From: an uncultured Alsobacter sp.
GTDB taxonomy: Bacteria; Pseudomonadota; Alphaproteobacteria; Rhizobiales; Beijerinckiaceae
NCBI RefSeq assembly: GCF_945952055.1
Contig: NZ_CAMFHB010000029.1
Location: 20,028 to 84,027, forward strand
Length of the DNA: 64,000 bases
Direction: 5' to 3'
Part shown: in pieces, positions 43,781 to 51,895 of the stretch
How positions within the stretch are numbered: the stretch's first letter is position 1
Layout of the letters: each line of letters begins with the position of its first letter
Translations under genes and position numbers: made by a program
Notes under the pieces: model-generated
Seen by the model: only the letters and a program-made list of their open reading frames with translations
Databases searched by the model: none
What the model was told of the DNA's origin: nothing

Positions 43781-44074
43781 ATGGCCCGATCCAGCGTGCT
43801 GCCGTCCCTTGCCCTCGCCGTTGCGATGGGCTCGCTTTTTGCCCCTCCGGTCTTCGGCCTCATGGGCCTGTCGGCCAAGTCCGCCCCGCGCGAGAGCGCG
43901 CTCGTCATCGAGCGTGAGGATCCCGCGGCGCTGGCCGCTTTGTCCGCACCGTTCTCCCGCCGGGCCCGCCAGGCCGCTGCGGAGTGCCCGGCCGTCAATA
44001 CGGAGGCGAAAGCGCCGCTGCCGCCGACCATGCGGACGCGTGTTGCCGAACTCGCACCCCACACGGTGCGCTGA
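43781..44074 (+). CDS. Small exported hypothetical protein
   Basis: A 97-residue protein with a hydrophobic N-terminal signal (MARSSVLPSLALAVAMGSLFAPPVFG) and a polar remainder with one Cys (AAAECPAVN). Not recognised. An exact EcfG-type promoter lies 50 bases upstream, GGAG precedes the ATG, and a strong terminator follows, so a monocistronic stress gene is likely. Confidence 0.6.
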   Translation: MARSSVLPSLALAVAMGSLFAPPVFGLMGLSAKSAPRESALVIEREDPAALAALSAPFSRRARQAAAECPAVNTEAKAPLPPTMRTRVAELAPHTVR

Positions 44075-44169
44075 GTAGCCGGGGAACCTTCGCTCCGCGA
44101 GGTCGTTTCCCGATGGATGGTACGGTTCGGGTGTCTGTGCCCCCTCCCGCCCGATCGGATCGTGCCACC

Positions 44170-44210
44170 AAGGACCCGCACCGGACCCCGGTGCGGGTCC
44201 TTCTTTTTTT
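44170..44210 (+). terminator. Intrinsic terminator
   Basis: AAGGACCCGCACCGG (44170-44184) pairs with CCGGTGCGGGTCCTT (44188-44202) across three bases, followed by TTCTTTTTTT. It ends the exported protein gene, 95 bases after its stop. Confidence 0.9.
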
Positions 44211-44232
44211 GGTCCGCCCGCCTCTTGAAAAC

Positions 44233-44258
44233 GGAACCTCCGCCACGTCGGGAACGTT
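44233..44258 (+). promoter_or_regulatory. EcfG-type promoter for DUF3309-DUF883 pair
   Basis: GGAAC (44233-44237), 17-base spacer, CGTT (44255-44258), 88 bases before the DUF3309 start. Confidence 0.65.
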
Positions 44259-44346
44259 GTTGGCATGAGTTCAAGCAATTGAATTCTTGATCGAATTTTC
44301 CCACCCGCGGTGGCCGTCCGGCCGCTGCCTCGACGGAGACCCCCCC

Positions 44347-44505
44347 ATGACCCTCGGAACGATCCTCGCGATCATCCTGATCCTGCTCCTGATCGGCGCC
44401 GTCCCTGCCTGGCCGTACAGCCGCGGCTGGGGCTACGGACCGTCCGGCATTCTCGGCGTGGTGGTGCTGATCATCATCGTGATGCTGCTGACCGGCCGGC
44501 TGTGA
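44347..44505 (+). CDS. DUF3309 small membrane protein
   Basis: A 52-residue protein of the DUF3309 family: a hydrophobic helix (TILAIILILLLIGAVPAWPYS), the conserved SRGWGYGPSG turn, and a second helix (GVVVLIIIVMLLTGRL). The family is common in Alpha- and Betaproteobacteria and linked to stress regulons, but its role is unknown. It precedes the DUF883 gene by 17 bases and shares an EcfG-type promoter. Confidence 0.88.
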   Translation: MTLGTILAIILILLLIGAVPAWPYSRGWGYGPSGILGVVVLIIIVMLLTGRL

Positions 44506-44522
44506 CGAACGGAGACGACCCG

Positions 44523-44888
44523 ATGAGCATGTCGGAAAACGAAGTCGGCGCCGATCAGTCCGGCGCCGAGGACCGCCTGAAGCAGGACCTCGACGAGCTG
44601 CGCGCCGATGTCGCCAAGCTGACCGAGACGGTGGCGCAGCTCCTGCGCAACCAGGCCGAGGTCGGCGCGGAGAAGGTCGGTGCCGGCCTGGGCGCTGCCC
44701 GCGAGGCGCTCGGCGAGACGGCCGAGAGCTTCGCCAAGGCGGGGCGTGGCATCGCCGAGGATGCCCAGAACCGCCTCGGCGCTCTTGGCAACGACCTGGA
44801 GCGCAGCATCCAGCGCAGCCCGCTGACCGCCGTCGTGGCGGCCGCCGCCATGGGCATGGTGCTGGGCCTGATCAACCGGTCGCGTTGA
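44523..44888 (+). CDS. DUF883 (ElaB/YqjD-type) membrane-anchored protein, copy 2
   Basis: A 121-residue protein with a long coiled helix (EDRLKQDLDELRADVAKLTETVAQLL), a middle amphipathic region, and a C-terminal membrane anchor (LTAVVAAAAMGMVLGLINRSR). The organisation is that of DUF883 proteins that tether to the inner membrane. It is in an operon with DUF3309 and convergent with phyR2. Its counterpart 19455-19793 holds the same position relative to phyR1. Confidence 0.78.
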   Translation: MSMSENEVGADQSGAEDRLKQDLDELRADVAKLTETVAQLLRNQAEVGAEKVGAGLGAAREALGETAESFAKAGRGIAEDAQNRLGALGNDLERSIQRSPLTAVVAAAAMGMVLGLINRSR

Positions 44889-44904
44889 CCGGCAAGCATT
44901 AATA

Positions 44905-44928
44905 AGGGGCCCGGATCGCTCCGGGCCC
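44905..44928. terminator. Terminator between DUF883-2 and phyR2
   Basis: GGGGCCCGG (44905-) pairs with CCGGGCCCC (ending 44928) across six bases. On the reverse strand it is followed by TTATTAAT, which suits termination of phyR2. Confidence 0.65.
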
Positions 44929-44958
44929 CGCAGGGTCGACGTGATGATGCAGGTCGCG

Positions 44959-45771
44959 TCAGGCGCTCAGCTTGGTGGGCTGGGTGCGGTGGGCGCGGCG
45001 CTGGAAGAACAGGGCCTGACTGATGACCGCCTTCACGGTGTCCGTGAGGAAGGGCTTGGTGATCAGGAAGGCGGGTTCCGGCCTGCTGCCCGTGAGGAAA
45101 CGCTCGGGATAGGCCGTGATGAAGATCACCGGGACCTCGAGCGTGCCCAGGATCTCGTTGACCGCTTCCAGGCCCGAGCTGCCGTCGGCGAGCTGGATGT
45201 CGGCCAGGATCAGGCCCGGGGTCAGCCGGCTGATGGAGGCGGTGGCCTCCTTGTGGGTCCGCGCGACGTCGATGACGCTGTGGCCCAGGTCCTCGACGAG
45301 CGACTGCAGGTCCAGCGCGATGAGCGGCTCGTCCTCGATGATGAGCACGTCCGTGCGGATCTGCTCGGCGATCTCGCGGCCGGCGGCCTCGATCAGCGAT
45401 TGGGCCTCGGCGAGCGAGCAGTCCATCGCCCGCGCCACCTCGGCCGTGTTCAGGCCTTCGAGCGAGCGCAGCAGGAACGCGATCCTGGTGCGGGGCGTCA
45501 CGGCCTCGAGATTGCGGAGCGCCCCGGCTTCCGAGGCGGCCATGTCGGAATCGAACTGACCGTTGATCGGAACGGAACGCCACACGTCGAGAAGCACGCG
45601 ATACAAATCGACCCGCACATCGCCCTTCACGTCGATGCGCGCGGGATCCGCGACGAGTGCTTCGAGTGTGGCCTGAACGTAGATGTCGCCGATGCGCTGA
45701 TTGCCCGTGAGAGCACGCGCGAAGCGGCGGAGATAAGGCAGGTGCGGCCCGACGGCCTGTGACAGCGGCAT
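44959..45771 (-). CDS. phyR: Anti-anti-sigma response regulator PhyR (copy 2)
   Basis: A 270-residue PhyR. The sigma-like domain (PHLPYLRRFARALTG, TRIAFLLRSLEGLNTAEVARAM) is joined to a receiver with Asp191 in ILADIQLADGSSG and Lys in LITKPF. The receiver half is very close to PhyR1; the sigma-like half differs more, mainly between residues 45 and 85. It is divergent from nepR2-ecfG2 and has its own EcfG-type promoter. The ATG at 45771 follows a GGGGG ribosome binding site. Confidence 0.95.
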   Translation of the reverse strand: MPLSQAVGPHLPYLRRFARALTGNQRIGDIYVQATLEALVADPARIDVKGDVRVDLYRVLLDVWRSVPINGQFDSDMAASEAGALRNLEAVTPRTRIAFLLRSLEGLNTAEVARAMDCSLAEAQSLIEAAGREIAEQIRTDVLIIEDEPLIALDLQSLVEDLGHSVIDVARTHKEATASISRLTPGLILADIQLADGSSGLEAVNEILGTLEVPVIFITAYPERFLTGSRPEPAFLITKPFLTDTVKAVISQALFFQRRAHRTQPTKLSA

Positions 45772-45812
45772 GATACCCCCGGGGATGGCCGGCCATACGC
45801 CAGCGCTACTGT

Positions 45813-45837
45813 AACGCATATCCGGAAAAAAGGTTCC
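45813..45837 (-). promoter_or_regulatory. EcfG-type promoter for phyR2
   Basis: Reverse strand: GGAAC (45837-45833), 16-base spacer, CGTT (45816-45813), 42 bases before the start at 45771. Nine bases separate its -35 from that of the facing nepR2 promoter. Confidence 0.85.
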
Positions 45838-45846
45838 TCGCGCCGA

Positions 45847-45872
45847 GGAACCCACGGAGGGGGGTCGACGTT
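45847..45872 (+). promoter_or_regulatory. EcfG-type promoter for nepR2-ecfG2
   Basis: GGAAC (45847-45851), 17-base spacer, CGTT (45869-45872), 54 bases before the nepR2 start. Confidence 0.75.
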
Positions 45873-45925
45873 GTGCGACTGATCTAGCCGCGCCCGAGCT
45901 TGGGCGCCCACAGCCGGAGTGAGCC

Positions 45926-46138
45926 ATGAGCCAGCGCAGGAGCGCTCAACGTCCCGAAGACCAAGCTCCCACGAGCGGGGGCGCACCGGTTCCGGACGCA
46001 CCCTCGCTCCAGCCTCAGATTCAGGACCACATCGGCCGTCAGCTTCGTGCCATGTACGACACCGTGCTTAACCAGCCGGTGCCGGATCGGTTCCGCGAAT
46101 TGATGGAGCGCCTCGACGCGAAGGAGGGGCAGGAGTGA
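45926..46138 (+). CDS. nepR: Anti-sigma factor NepR (copy 2)
   Basis: A 70-residue NepR with the core DHIGRQLRAMYDTVLNQPVPDRFRELMERLDAKEG and a disordered N-terminus (SQRRSAQRPEDQAP). It should sequester an EcfG-type sigma factor and be removed by phospho-PhyR. Its stop overlaps the ecfG2 GTG start (GTGA). The near-identity of the core with NepR1 leaves open which EcfG each binds. Confidence 0.9.
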   Translation: MSQRRSAQRPEDQAPTSGGAPVPDAPSLQPQIQDHIGRQLRAMYDTVLNQPVPDRFRELMERLDAKEGQE

Positions 46139-46707
46139 ACCCGATCGTCCCGAGCCCCGGAATGAAGGCGGAGCTTCTGGCTGCGATCCCGAGCCTGCGC
46201 GCCTTCGCCATGTCGCTGTCCGGCAATATCGACCGGGCCGACGATCTGGTTCAGGAGACGCTGGTGAAGGCGTGGAGCAACCTCGGATCCTTCACCGAGG
46301 GGACCAACATGGCTGCCTGGCTCTTCACGATCCTGCGCAACCTGTTCTACTCCGAGTACCGCAAGCGCCGCCGCGAGGTCCCCGATCCCGAGGGCCAGAT
46401 CGCGGGCCGTCTGGCCTCGACGCCGAACCAGAACGCCCACATGGACTTTCTGGACTTCAGCGGCGCGCTCCAGCAGCTCTCCGCGGACCAGCGCGAGGCC
46501 CTCATCCTGGTGGGCGCTTCCGGCATGTCCTACGAGGAAGCCGCCGAGATCTGCGGTTGCGCCGTGGGCACCATGAAGAGCCGCGTCAACCGCGCCCGCG
46601 TCCGCCTCGGCCAGTTGCTGGCCGTCGAGGCCGGCGACGACTACGGCCCAGAGTCGCAGTGGCAGGCGAGCCTGGAGATCAGCAACCGGCTGATCGCCGG
46701 CGAATAG
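46135..46707 (+). CDS. ecfG: General stress ECF sigma factor EcfG (copy 2)
   Basis: A 190-residue EcfG. Region 2 is AIPSLRAFAMSLSGNIDRADDLVQETLVKAWSNLG with AAWLFTILRNLFYSEYRKRRRE, region 4 is LSADQREALILVGASGMSYEEAAEICGCAVGTMKSRVNRAR. It is collinear with copy 1 over nearly the whole length with conservative changes, so both may read the same promoters. It is cotranscribed with nepR2 and autoregulated through the EcfG-type promoter at 45847. Confidence 0.93.
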   Translation: MNPIVPSPGMKAELLAAIPSLRAFAMSLSGNIDRADDLVQETLVKAWSNLGSFTEGTNMAAWLFTILRNLFYSEYRKRRREVPDPEGQIAGRLASTPNQNAHMDFLDFSGALQQLSADQREALILVGASGMSYEEAAEICGCAVGTMKSRVNRARVRLGQLLAVEAGDDYGPESQWQASLEISNRLIAGE

Positions 46708-46736
46708 GCTCTCCTGCGGCGTCCTGGAGACGCCTG

Positions 46737-46784
46737 CCTCTCCGCGTCCCCGCCGGGCCTCGCCCAGCCAGGACGGCGGAGAGG
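46737..46784. repeat. REP-like palindromic element (copy 2)
   Basis: CCTCTCCGC at one end and GCGGAGAGG at the other enclose a GC-rich core. The reverse complement of the core (GCCGTCCTGGCTGGGC) resembles 63926-63942 (GCCGTCCTGGCCGGGC). It lies between ecfG2 and the convergent atzH gene and may also act as a terminator. Confidence 0.5.
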
Positions 46785-46827
46785 TGGGCGGGAGCACAGT
46801 GCGTAGGCCGTCGGGCCGCGCGAACCT

Positions 46828-47220
46828 TCACCCCGCGGCCGGGTCGGCGATGATCGACACGTGGGCCGCCACCACCTTCCAGCCATCCGGCGTGCGCATC
46901 CAGGTCTGCGACTGGCGGCCGACCTTGCCCGGTGCCGTGTCGCGGCGGAACAGGGTCGAGGCGGTGGCGAAGTCCGTCCCGTAGGTGGTGATGACCGTGC
47001 GCTCCAGCGTGCGGGCGAGGCCGGCGGGCGATCGCGCGGCGCGGAACGCCTGGATCTCCCCGTAGCCGTAGAGGTTCTCGCCGCCGCCGTAGCGGATGGT
47101 GTGCTCGCTCGGCCAGAAGAGGGCGTCCAGCGTGTCGACGTCGTTGGTCACGAGTGCCGTCTCGTAGCGCTGGAAGACGGCCGTCATCTCGGCGAGGGTC
47201 GCCGGGTCGTTGATCACCAT
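46828..47220 (-). CDS. atzH: AtzH/HpxZ-like protein (DUF3225, SnoaL fold)
   Basis: A 130-residue protein of the DUF3225/NTF2-like fold ([62 protein letters not shown]). AtzH in Pseudomonas ADP works with AtzE and AtzG; HpxZ is the same family in oxalurate catabolism. Here atzE and atzG are 0.9-2.5 kb away, so AtzH is preferred. AtzH is reported to hydrolyse 1,3-dicarboxyurea. It is divergent from the cyclo-ligase-like gene. Confidence 0.8.
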   Translation of the reverse strand: MVINDPATLAEMTAVFQRYETALVTNDVDTLDALFWPSEHTIRYGGGENLYGYGEIQAFRAARSPAGLARTLERTVITTYGTDFATASTLFRRDTAPGKVGRQSQTWMRTPDGWKVVAAHVSIIADPAAG

Positions 47221-47297
47221 GGGTGGACTCCACAACGGGGGTTGGTCGGGACGGGCGTGGCAAGGAACCTGCATCTTGCGGACCGAGGAGGACCGCC

Positions 47298-48068
47298 ATG
47301 GATGATGCATCGCAGGCCCGCTGGGCCGGGCGCAATGCCCGCAAGGATGAACTGAGGTCGCGCGTGTGGGGCGAGCTCGTGGAGCGGGGGGTGAATGTCG
47401 GCCCCGTGCACAGCCGCATTCCGAACTTCGCCGGAGCCGACCTGGCCGCCATGCGCCTCGCGTCGCTGCCGATCTGGCAGCGGGCCGCCGTGGTGAAGAG
47501 CAATCCCGATCCGCCGCAGATCCCGGTGCGCTTGCGCGCCCTCTACGACGGCAAGCTGCTCTACATGCCCGTGCCCGAACTGACGCTCGGCTTCCCCTTC
47601 GTCCTGCTCGATCCCGGGGAGCTGGAGCGCAAGGGGATCTCTTTCGAGCTTGCCGCCACGTCCCAGGGCGCGGTGTCCCACGGCAAGCCGGTCGCCTTCG
47701 AGGACATGCTGCCGATGGACCTGGTGGTCGTGGGCTGCGTGGCCGTGACCCGGGCCGGCGGGCGGACGGGCAAGGGGGGCGGCTTCGCCGATCTTGAGCT
47801 CGGGATCTTCCGCGAGCTCGGCACTGTGAAGGCGACGACCCCGGTGGTCACGACCGTTCACTCCTGCCAGGTCGTGCCCGACGAGGAGATCGTCATGCTG
47901 GACCACGACTCGCCGCTCGACTGGATCGCCACCGACGCGGACCTCGTCGAGACGCGCACGGCCTACGGCCAGCCGCGCGGCGTGGCCTGGGACGTCGTGC
48001 AGGCCGACCAGTTCGCCGGCATTCCGTTCCTGAACGACCTCAGGGAACGGCTCGCCCAGCGCGCCTGA
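47298..48068 (+). CDS. 5-formyltetrahydrofolate cyclo-ligase-like protein
   Basis: A 256-residue protein of the 5-formyl-THF cyclo-ligase (FTHFC/MTHFS) superfamily: [14 protein letters not shown] near the N-terminus, [31 protein letters not shown] in place of the GxRxGxGxGyyD loop, and TTVHSCQVV. It lacks the typical YYDR tyrosines and is longer than classical FTHFC (about 190), so another substrate is possible. It is the only forward gene at this end of the cluster, 77 bases from atzH. It could link the cluster to formyl-folate metabolism; that is inference. Confidence 0.75.
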   Translation: MDDASQARWAGRNARKDELRSRVWGELVERGVNVGPVHSRIPNFAGADLAAMRLASLPIWQRAAVVKSNPDPPQIPVRLRALYDGKLLYMPVPELTLGFPFVLLDPGELERKGISFELAATSQGAVSHGKPVAFEDMLPMDLVVVGCVAVTRAGGRTGKGGGFADLELGIFRELGTVKATTPVVTTVHSCQVVPDEEIVMLDHDSPLDWIATDADLVETRTAYGQPRGVAWDVVQADQFAGIPFLNDLRERLAQRA

Positions 48069-48073
48069 GGGCC

Positions 48074-49477
48074 TCATCCCGCGACGCGCGCCGTGCACAC
48101 GCCGTCGCGCTCCAGGGCCGCCGCCACGCGCAGGGCGATGTCCTCGCGCCACGGGGCGGCGATCACCTGCACGCCGATGGGCAGCGCCGCGTCGTTTTCC
48201 CAGACCGGGACCGCCACCACGGGCAGACCCGCGAAGGAGATCGGCTGGGTGAACAGCCCGATGTTCGGCCGCACCGCCATCTCGACGCCGGCGAGCGTCA
48301 TCGTGGCCTGCCCCAGAAGTGGCGCGCGGCAGGGCGTGGCCGGCGCAATGAGGACGTCGACGTCCTGGAAGACGGCCAGCATCCGGTCGCGCCACCAGCG
48401 GCGCACCTTGTGCGCCTGGGCGACCCAGGCGGCCGGGGCCATGGCACCGGCCAGGAGCCGGTCGCGCACCGCCGGGTCGAAGTCCCCCGGCCGGCTGCGC
48501 AGGCGCGCGAGATGGAAGGACGCCGCCTCGGTCGCGGTGACGAGATAGGCGGCGGCCCGAGCCTCCTGAGCGCCCGGCAGGTCCACCGTCCGGCTCACGC
48601 CCAGGGCTTCGGCAACGGTCGCGACGGCCCGGTGGGCCTCGGGCATGCCGCCCCGGGCGAACCAGCCGCCGGCGACCGCGATGCGCAGCCCCTGCGTGCC
48701 TTGGCCGATGACCGGCGTGGCCGGCTCGATCCCGGCCGGCGTGCAGGCCGGGTCGCGCGGATCCGTGCCCTGCATGGCGTCGTAGGACAGTGCGAGGTCG
48801 TGCACGCTGCGGGCGAGGGGGCCCAGATGATCGATGCTCGCGACGAAGGGGAAGGTGCCGCCCCGCGCCAGCCGCCCATAGGTGGGCTTCAGCCCGAACA
48901 GGCCGCAGAAGGACGCTGGCACCCGGATCGAGCCGTTGGTGTCCGACCCGAGCGTGATCGTGGCGAGCCCGGCCGCCGCGGCCGTCCCCGAGCCGCCCGA
49001 CGACCCGCCCGACATGTGTCCCGGGTCGTGGGGATTGCGGGACGCCCCGTCATGGGCGTTCTCGCCAGTGAAGTCGTACGCGTATTCGCCCATGTTGAGG
49101 GCACCGAGAAGGACGGCGCCGGCGCCCTTCATGCGTTCCACGAGGGTGGCGTCGCGGGCCGGCGGGGGATCGGCCCTGTTGATCTTCGATCCGGCCACCG
49201 TGACGAGGCCCGCCAGGTCGAAGAGGTTCTTGACCGCATAGGGCACGCCGGCGAGCGGGCCGGGATCCCGGCCGGCCGCCACCGCGGCATCCACGGCGTC
49301 GGCCTCCGCTAGCGCGCGCTCCCGCGTCACGGCCGTGAAGGCCCCGAGCCCGGGATCCAGCGCGGCGATGCGCTCGAGATGGGCGAGGGCGACGGCGCGG
49401 GCCGTCGTGCGCCCGCTTTTCACGGCGGCGGCGATGGCGGACGCATCGGCCCGGATCGGATCGCGTTCGGCGCTCAT
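48074..49477 (-). CDS. atzE: Amidase-signature 1-carboxybiuret hydrolase AtzE
   Basis: A 467-residue amidase-signature enzyme with Lys83 (YAVKNLF), cis-Ser159 (SGGSSGGSG) and nucleophile Ser183 (GSDTNGSIRVP). Length and the GENAHDGASRNPHDPGHMSGG stretch match AtzE/HpxY-type amidases. AtzE deaminates 1-carboxybiuret, the true product of cyanuric acid hydrolase, and needs AtzG as subunit. The ATG lies two bases after the atzG stop, as expected of a cotranslated heterocomplex. A related role on oxalurate is the main alternative. Confidence 0.88.
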   Translation of the reverse strand: MSAERDPIRADASAIAAAVKSGRTTARAVALAHLERIAALDPGLGAFTAVTRERALAEADAVDAAVAAGRDPGPLAGVPYAVKNLFDLAGLVTVAGSKINRADPPPARDATLVERMKGAGAVLLGALNMGEYAYDFTGENAHDGASRNPHDPGHMSGGSSGGSGTAAAAGLATITLGSDTNGSIRVPASFCGLFGLKPTYGRLARGGTFPFVASIDHLGPLARSVHDLALSYDAMQGTDPRDPACTPAGIEPATPVIGQGTQGLRIAVAGGWFARGGMPEAHRAVATVAEALGVSRTVDLPGAQEARAAAYLVTATEAASFHLARLRSRPGDFDPAVRDRLLAGAMAPAAWVAQAHKVRRWWRDRMLAVFQDVDVLIAPATPCRAPLLGQATMTLAGVEMAVRPNIGLFTQPISFAGLPVVAVPVWENDAALPIGVQVIAAPWREDIALRVAAALERDGVCTARVAG

Positions 49478-49479
49478 GG

Positions 49480-49680
49480 TCAGGGCCTGAAGACCGGGGC
49501 GGGCTCCTCGCGCTCGTCCATGGGCGCGGCGAGCACGAGGTCGGCCATCGTGGCCATGACCTTCAGGTTCTGGGCGATGCCGGGGCGGAAGGCGGGCTCG
49601 ATGGCAAGGCCCAGGAGCGGCGCCGTCGCGTCGACGATCGCCTCGGGGTCGAAGGCGGGCAAGGTCGGATTCTCAGCCAC
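49480..49680 (-). CDS. atzG: AtzG small subunit (DUF4089)
   Basis: A 66-residue protein of the DUF4089 family ([53 protein letters not shown]). It is the helical partner that stabilises AtzE, structurally like GatC with GatA. It overlaps the preceding cysteine hydrolase gene by eight bases and is followed at once by atzE, so all three are coupled. Confidence 0.88.
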   Translation of the reverse strand: MAENPTLPAFDPEAIVDATAPLLGLAIEPAFRPGIAQNLKVMATMADLVLAAPMDEREEPAPVFRP

Positions 49681-50338
49681 GGACGGCGCGCTCCAGCTCT
49701 GCGAAGGGCGTCGTCCAGCCGACGATGCCGCCCTGGGCCGCGATCATGTCGAGGGTCGCCGCCTTGAACTGCGGGAAATAGCTTTCGGTGGCGTCCTCGA
49801 CGAGCAGGCTGTCATAGCCCCGGTCGTTGGCCTCGCGCATGGTCGTCTGCACGCAGACCTCGGTTGTCACGCCGGCGAAGACGAGATGGGTGATGCCACG
49901 TTCGGCCAGGATGTCCTGCAGGGGCGTCGCGTAGAAGGCGCCCTTGCCCGGCTTGTCGATCTCGATCTCGCCGGGCACCGGCGCGACGGCATCCAGGATG
50001 GCGTTGCCGGGTTCGCCCCGCACGAGCAGCCGGCCCATGGCGCCGGGATCGCCGATGCGCTGCGGCGGGTCGCCGCGCAGGCGCTTGGCCGGCGGGCAGT
50101 CGGACAGGTCGGGGAGGTGGGATTCGCGGGTGTGGACGACCGTCCATCCCTTGTCGCGGAAGAGCCTCAGAAGCGCGGCGACCGTGGGGACGATGGCCCC
50201 GAGCCTCGCCACGTCGTTGCCGAGCGCCGCGCCGAAGCCGCCGGGCTCGACGAAGTCGCGCTGCATGTCGATGACGATCAGCGCCGTCCTGCCGGGCGGC
50301 AGCGTGAACGGGTAGGGCTTGGCCGGAACCTGGATCAT
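49673..50338 (-). CDS. Isochorismatase-fold cysteine hydrolase (biuret/ureide hydrolase-like)
   Basis: A 221-residue cysteine hydrolase. The likely triad is Asp24 (VIDMQRDF), Lys129 ([10 protein letters not shown]) and Cys162 (TTEVCVQTT). The spacing between Lys and Cys (33) equals that of BiuH, but Asp to Lys is 105 instead of 106, and it lacks the [13 protein letters not shown] block present in the paralog at 52993-53670. It is thus a related but distinct amidase, perhaps for triuret, N-carbamoyl or another ureide. It lies between the ABC ATPase gene and atzG on the reverse strand. Confidence 0.8.
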   Translation of the reverse strand: MIQVPAKPYPFTLPPGRTALIVIDMQRDFVEPGGFGAALGNDVARLGAIVPTVAALLRLFRDKGWTVVHTRESHLPDLSDCPPAKRLRGDPPQRIGDPGAMGRLLVRGEPGNAILDAVAPVPGEIEIDKPGKGAFYATPLQDILAERGITHLVFAGVTTEVCVQTTMREANDRGYDSLLVEDATESYFPQFKAATLDMIAAQGGIVGWTTPFAELERAVRG

Positions 50339-50340
50339 GT

Positions 50341-51882
50341 TCAATGCCCCGCCATGTGGGCGCCGATGGTCGTGCGATCGGTCTCGCCGATGGGCGCCAC
50401 GTAGGTGATGGTGCCCCCGGACATCACCGCCACGCGGTCGGCGAGTTCGAGAACCTCGTCGAGGTCCTCCGAGACGAGCAGGACGGCGGCGCCGCGGTTG
50501 CGCTGCTCCATGATCTGGGAGCGGATCTCGGCCACCGAGGCGAAGTCGAGGCCGAAGCACGGGTTGGCCACGATCAGCACGTCGACGTCGCCGGACAGTT
50601 CGCGCGCCAGGACCGCGCGCTGGACGTTGCCGCCGGACAGGTTGGCGATCGGCGTCTCGGTCGACGGCGTCTTGACCCGGTAGCGGGCGATGAGTTCGCG
50701 GGCCTTCTGGCGCATGGGGCCGGGGCGCAGCCACCAGCCGATGCTGGCGATCGGCGGCTTGTCGAAGGAGCGGAAGGCCATGTTCTCGGCCACCGACATG
50801 TTCGGGACCGTGGCGTTCTTCAGGGGCTCCTCGGGGAGGCCGAAGACCTTGAAGCGGTCCATGGCGCCGCGCTTGGGCTCGAACGGCTGGTCGTGGATGA
50901 ACATGCGTCCGCTGGAGAGCTCCCGCTGGCCGGAGATCGCCTCCACGAGCTGCGACTGGCCGTTGCCCGAGACGCCGGCGATGCCGACGATCTCGCCGGA
51001 GTGGACCTTGAGCTCGAATTCCTTCACGGCAGGCAGGCCCTCGTCGTCCTCGGCGAAGAGGCCGGCGAGATGCAGCACGACGGGGGTCTTGCCCATCGGC
51101 TTGCGCTCGGCCCGGGCCCGCACGACGGTGTCGCCGATCATCATGCGCGCCATCGCGTCGTGCGAGAGCTCGGACACCTTGCCGCCGCCGGCAAACCGGC
51201 CCCGGCGCAGCACGGAGACGTCGTCGGCGAAGGCCGTGACCTCGCGGAACTTGTGCGTGATCATCAGCACCGTGATCTCGCCGCGCTGGGTCATGCCGCG
51301 CACGAGGCCCAGCATTTCGTCGGCCTCGCCGGGCGTCAGAACCGACGTCGGCTCGTCCAGGATCAGGAACCGCTGGTCGAGATAGAGCTGCTTCAGGATT
51401 TCCAGCTTCTGCTTCTCGCCGGCCGCCAGGTGCGCGACCGGCACGTCGAGCGGCACGCGGAAGGGCATCCGCTGCAGGAAGGTGTCGAGCGCCTTCTTCT
51501 CCGCCGTCCAGTCGATCACCGCCGGGACGTCGAGGCGCGAGATGACGAGGTTTTCCGCCCCGGTCAGCGACGGCACCAGCGTGAAGTGCTGGTAGACCAT
51601 GCCGATGCCGGCGGCGCGGGCCTCGCGCGGGTTCTTCACCTGGATCTCCCGGCCGTCGACCATCACCTGGCCGCGGTCGGGCTGGTAGAAGCCCATGATG
51701 CACTTGACCAGGGTGGACTTGCCGGCGCCGTTCTCGCCCAGCAGGGCATGGAAGCTGCCGGCGGGCACCTTGATCGACACGTCGTCGAGCGCGACCAGCG
51801 GCCCGAAGATCTTGCCGATCCCGGCCGTCTCGAGCCCGATGGCGCGGCCCGGGGCCGGCGTGTGTGCGGGAAGCGCGCTCAT
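50341..51882 (-). CDS. ABC transporter ATPase, two-domain (nucleoside/BMP type)
   Basis: A 513-residue protein with two ATPase halves. Half 1 has Walker [10 protein letters not shown], signature region [14 protein letters not shown] and Walker [13 protein letters not shown]. Half 2 has a degenerate Walker A ([10 protein letters not shown]), signature [14 protein letters not shown], and Walker [14 protein letters not shown], lacking the usual DEP. Degenerate second halves are normal for RbsA and BMP-type transporters. With the permeases at 54.8-56.8 kb and binding protein at 57.0-58.1 kb it completes one importer, although three enzymes are interposed. Confidence 0.9.
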   Translation of the reverse strand: MSALPAHTPAPGRAIGLETAGIGKIFGPLVALDDVSIKVPAGSFHALLGENGAGKSTLVKCIMGFYQPDRGQVMVDGREIQVKNPREARAAGIGMVYQHFTLVPSLTGAENLVISRLDVPAVIDWTAEKKALDTFLQRMPFRVPLDVPVAHLAAGEKQKLEILKQLYLDQRFLILDEPTSVLTPGEADEMLGLVRGMTQRGEITVLMITHKFREVTAFADDVSVLRRGRFAGGGKVSELSHDAMARMMIGDTVVRARAERKPMGKTPVVLHLAGLFAEDDEGLPAVKEFELKVHSGEIVGIAGVSGNGQSQLVEAISGQRELSSGRMFIHDQPFEPKRGAMDRFKVFGLPEEPLKNATVPNMSVAENMAFRSFDKPPIASIGWWLRPGPMRQKARELIARYRVKTPSTETPIANLSGGNVQRAVLARELSGDVDVLIVANPCFGLDFASVAEIRSQIMEQRNRGAAVLLVSEDLDEVLELADRVAVMSGGTITYVAPIGETDRTTIGAHMAGH

Positions 51883-51895
51883 GCTGCGGTCTCCT

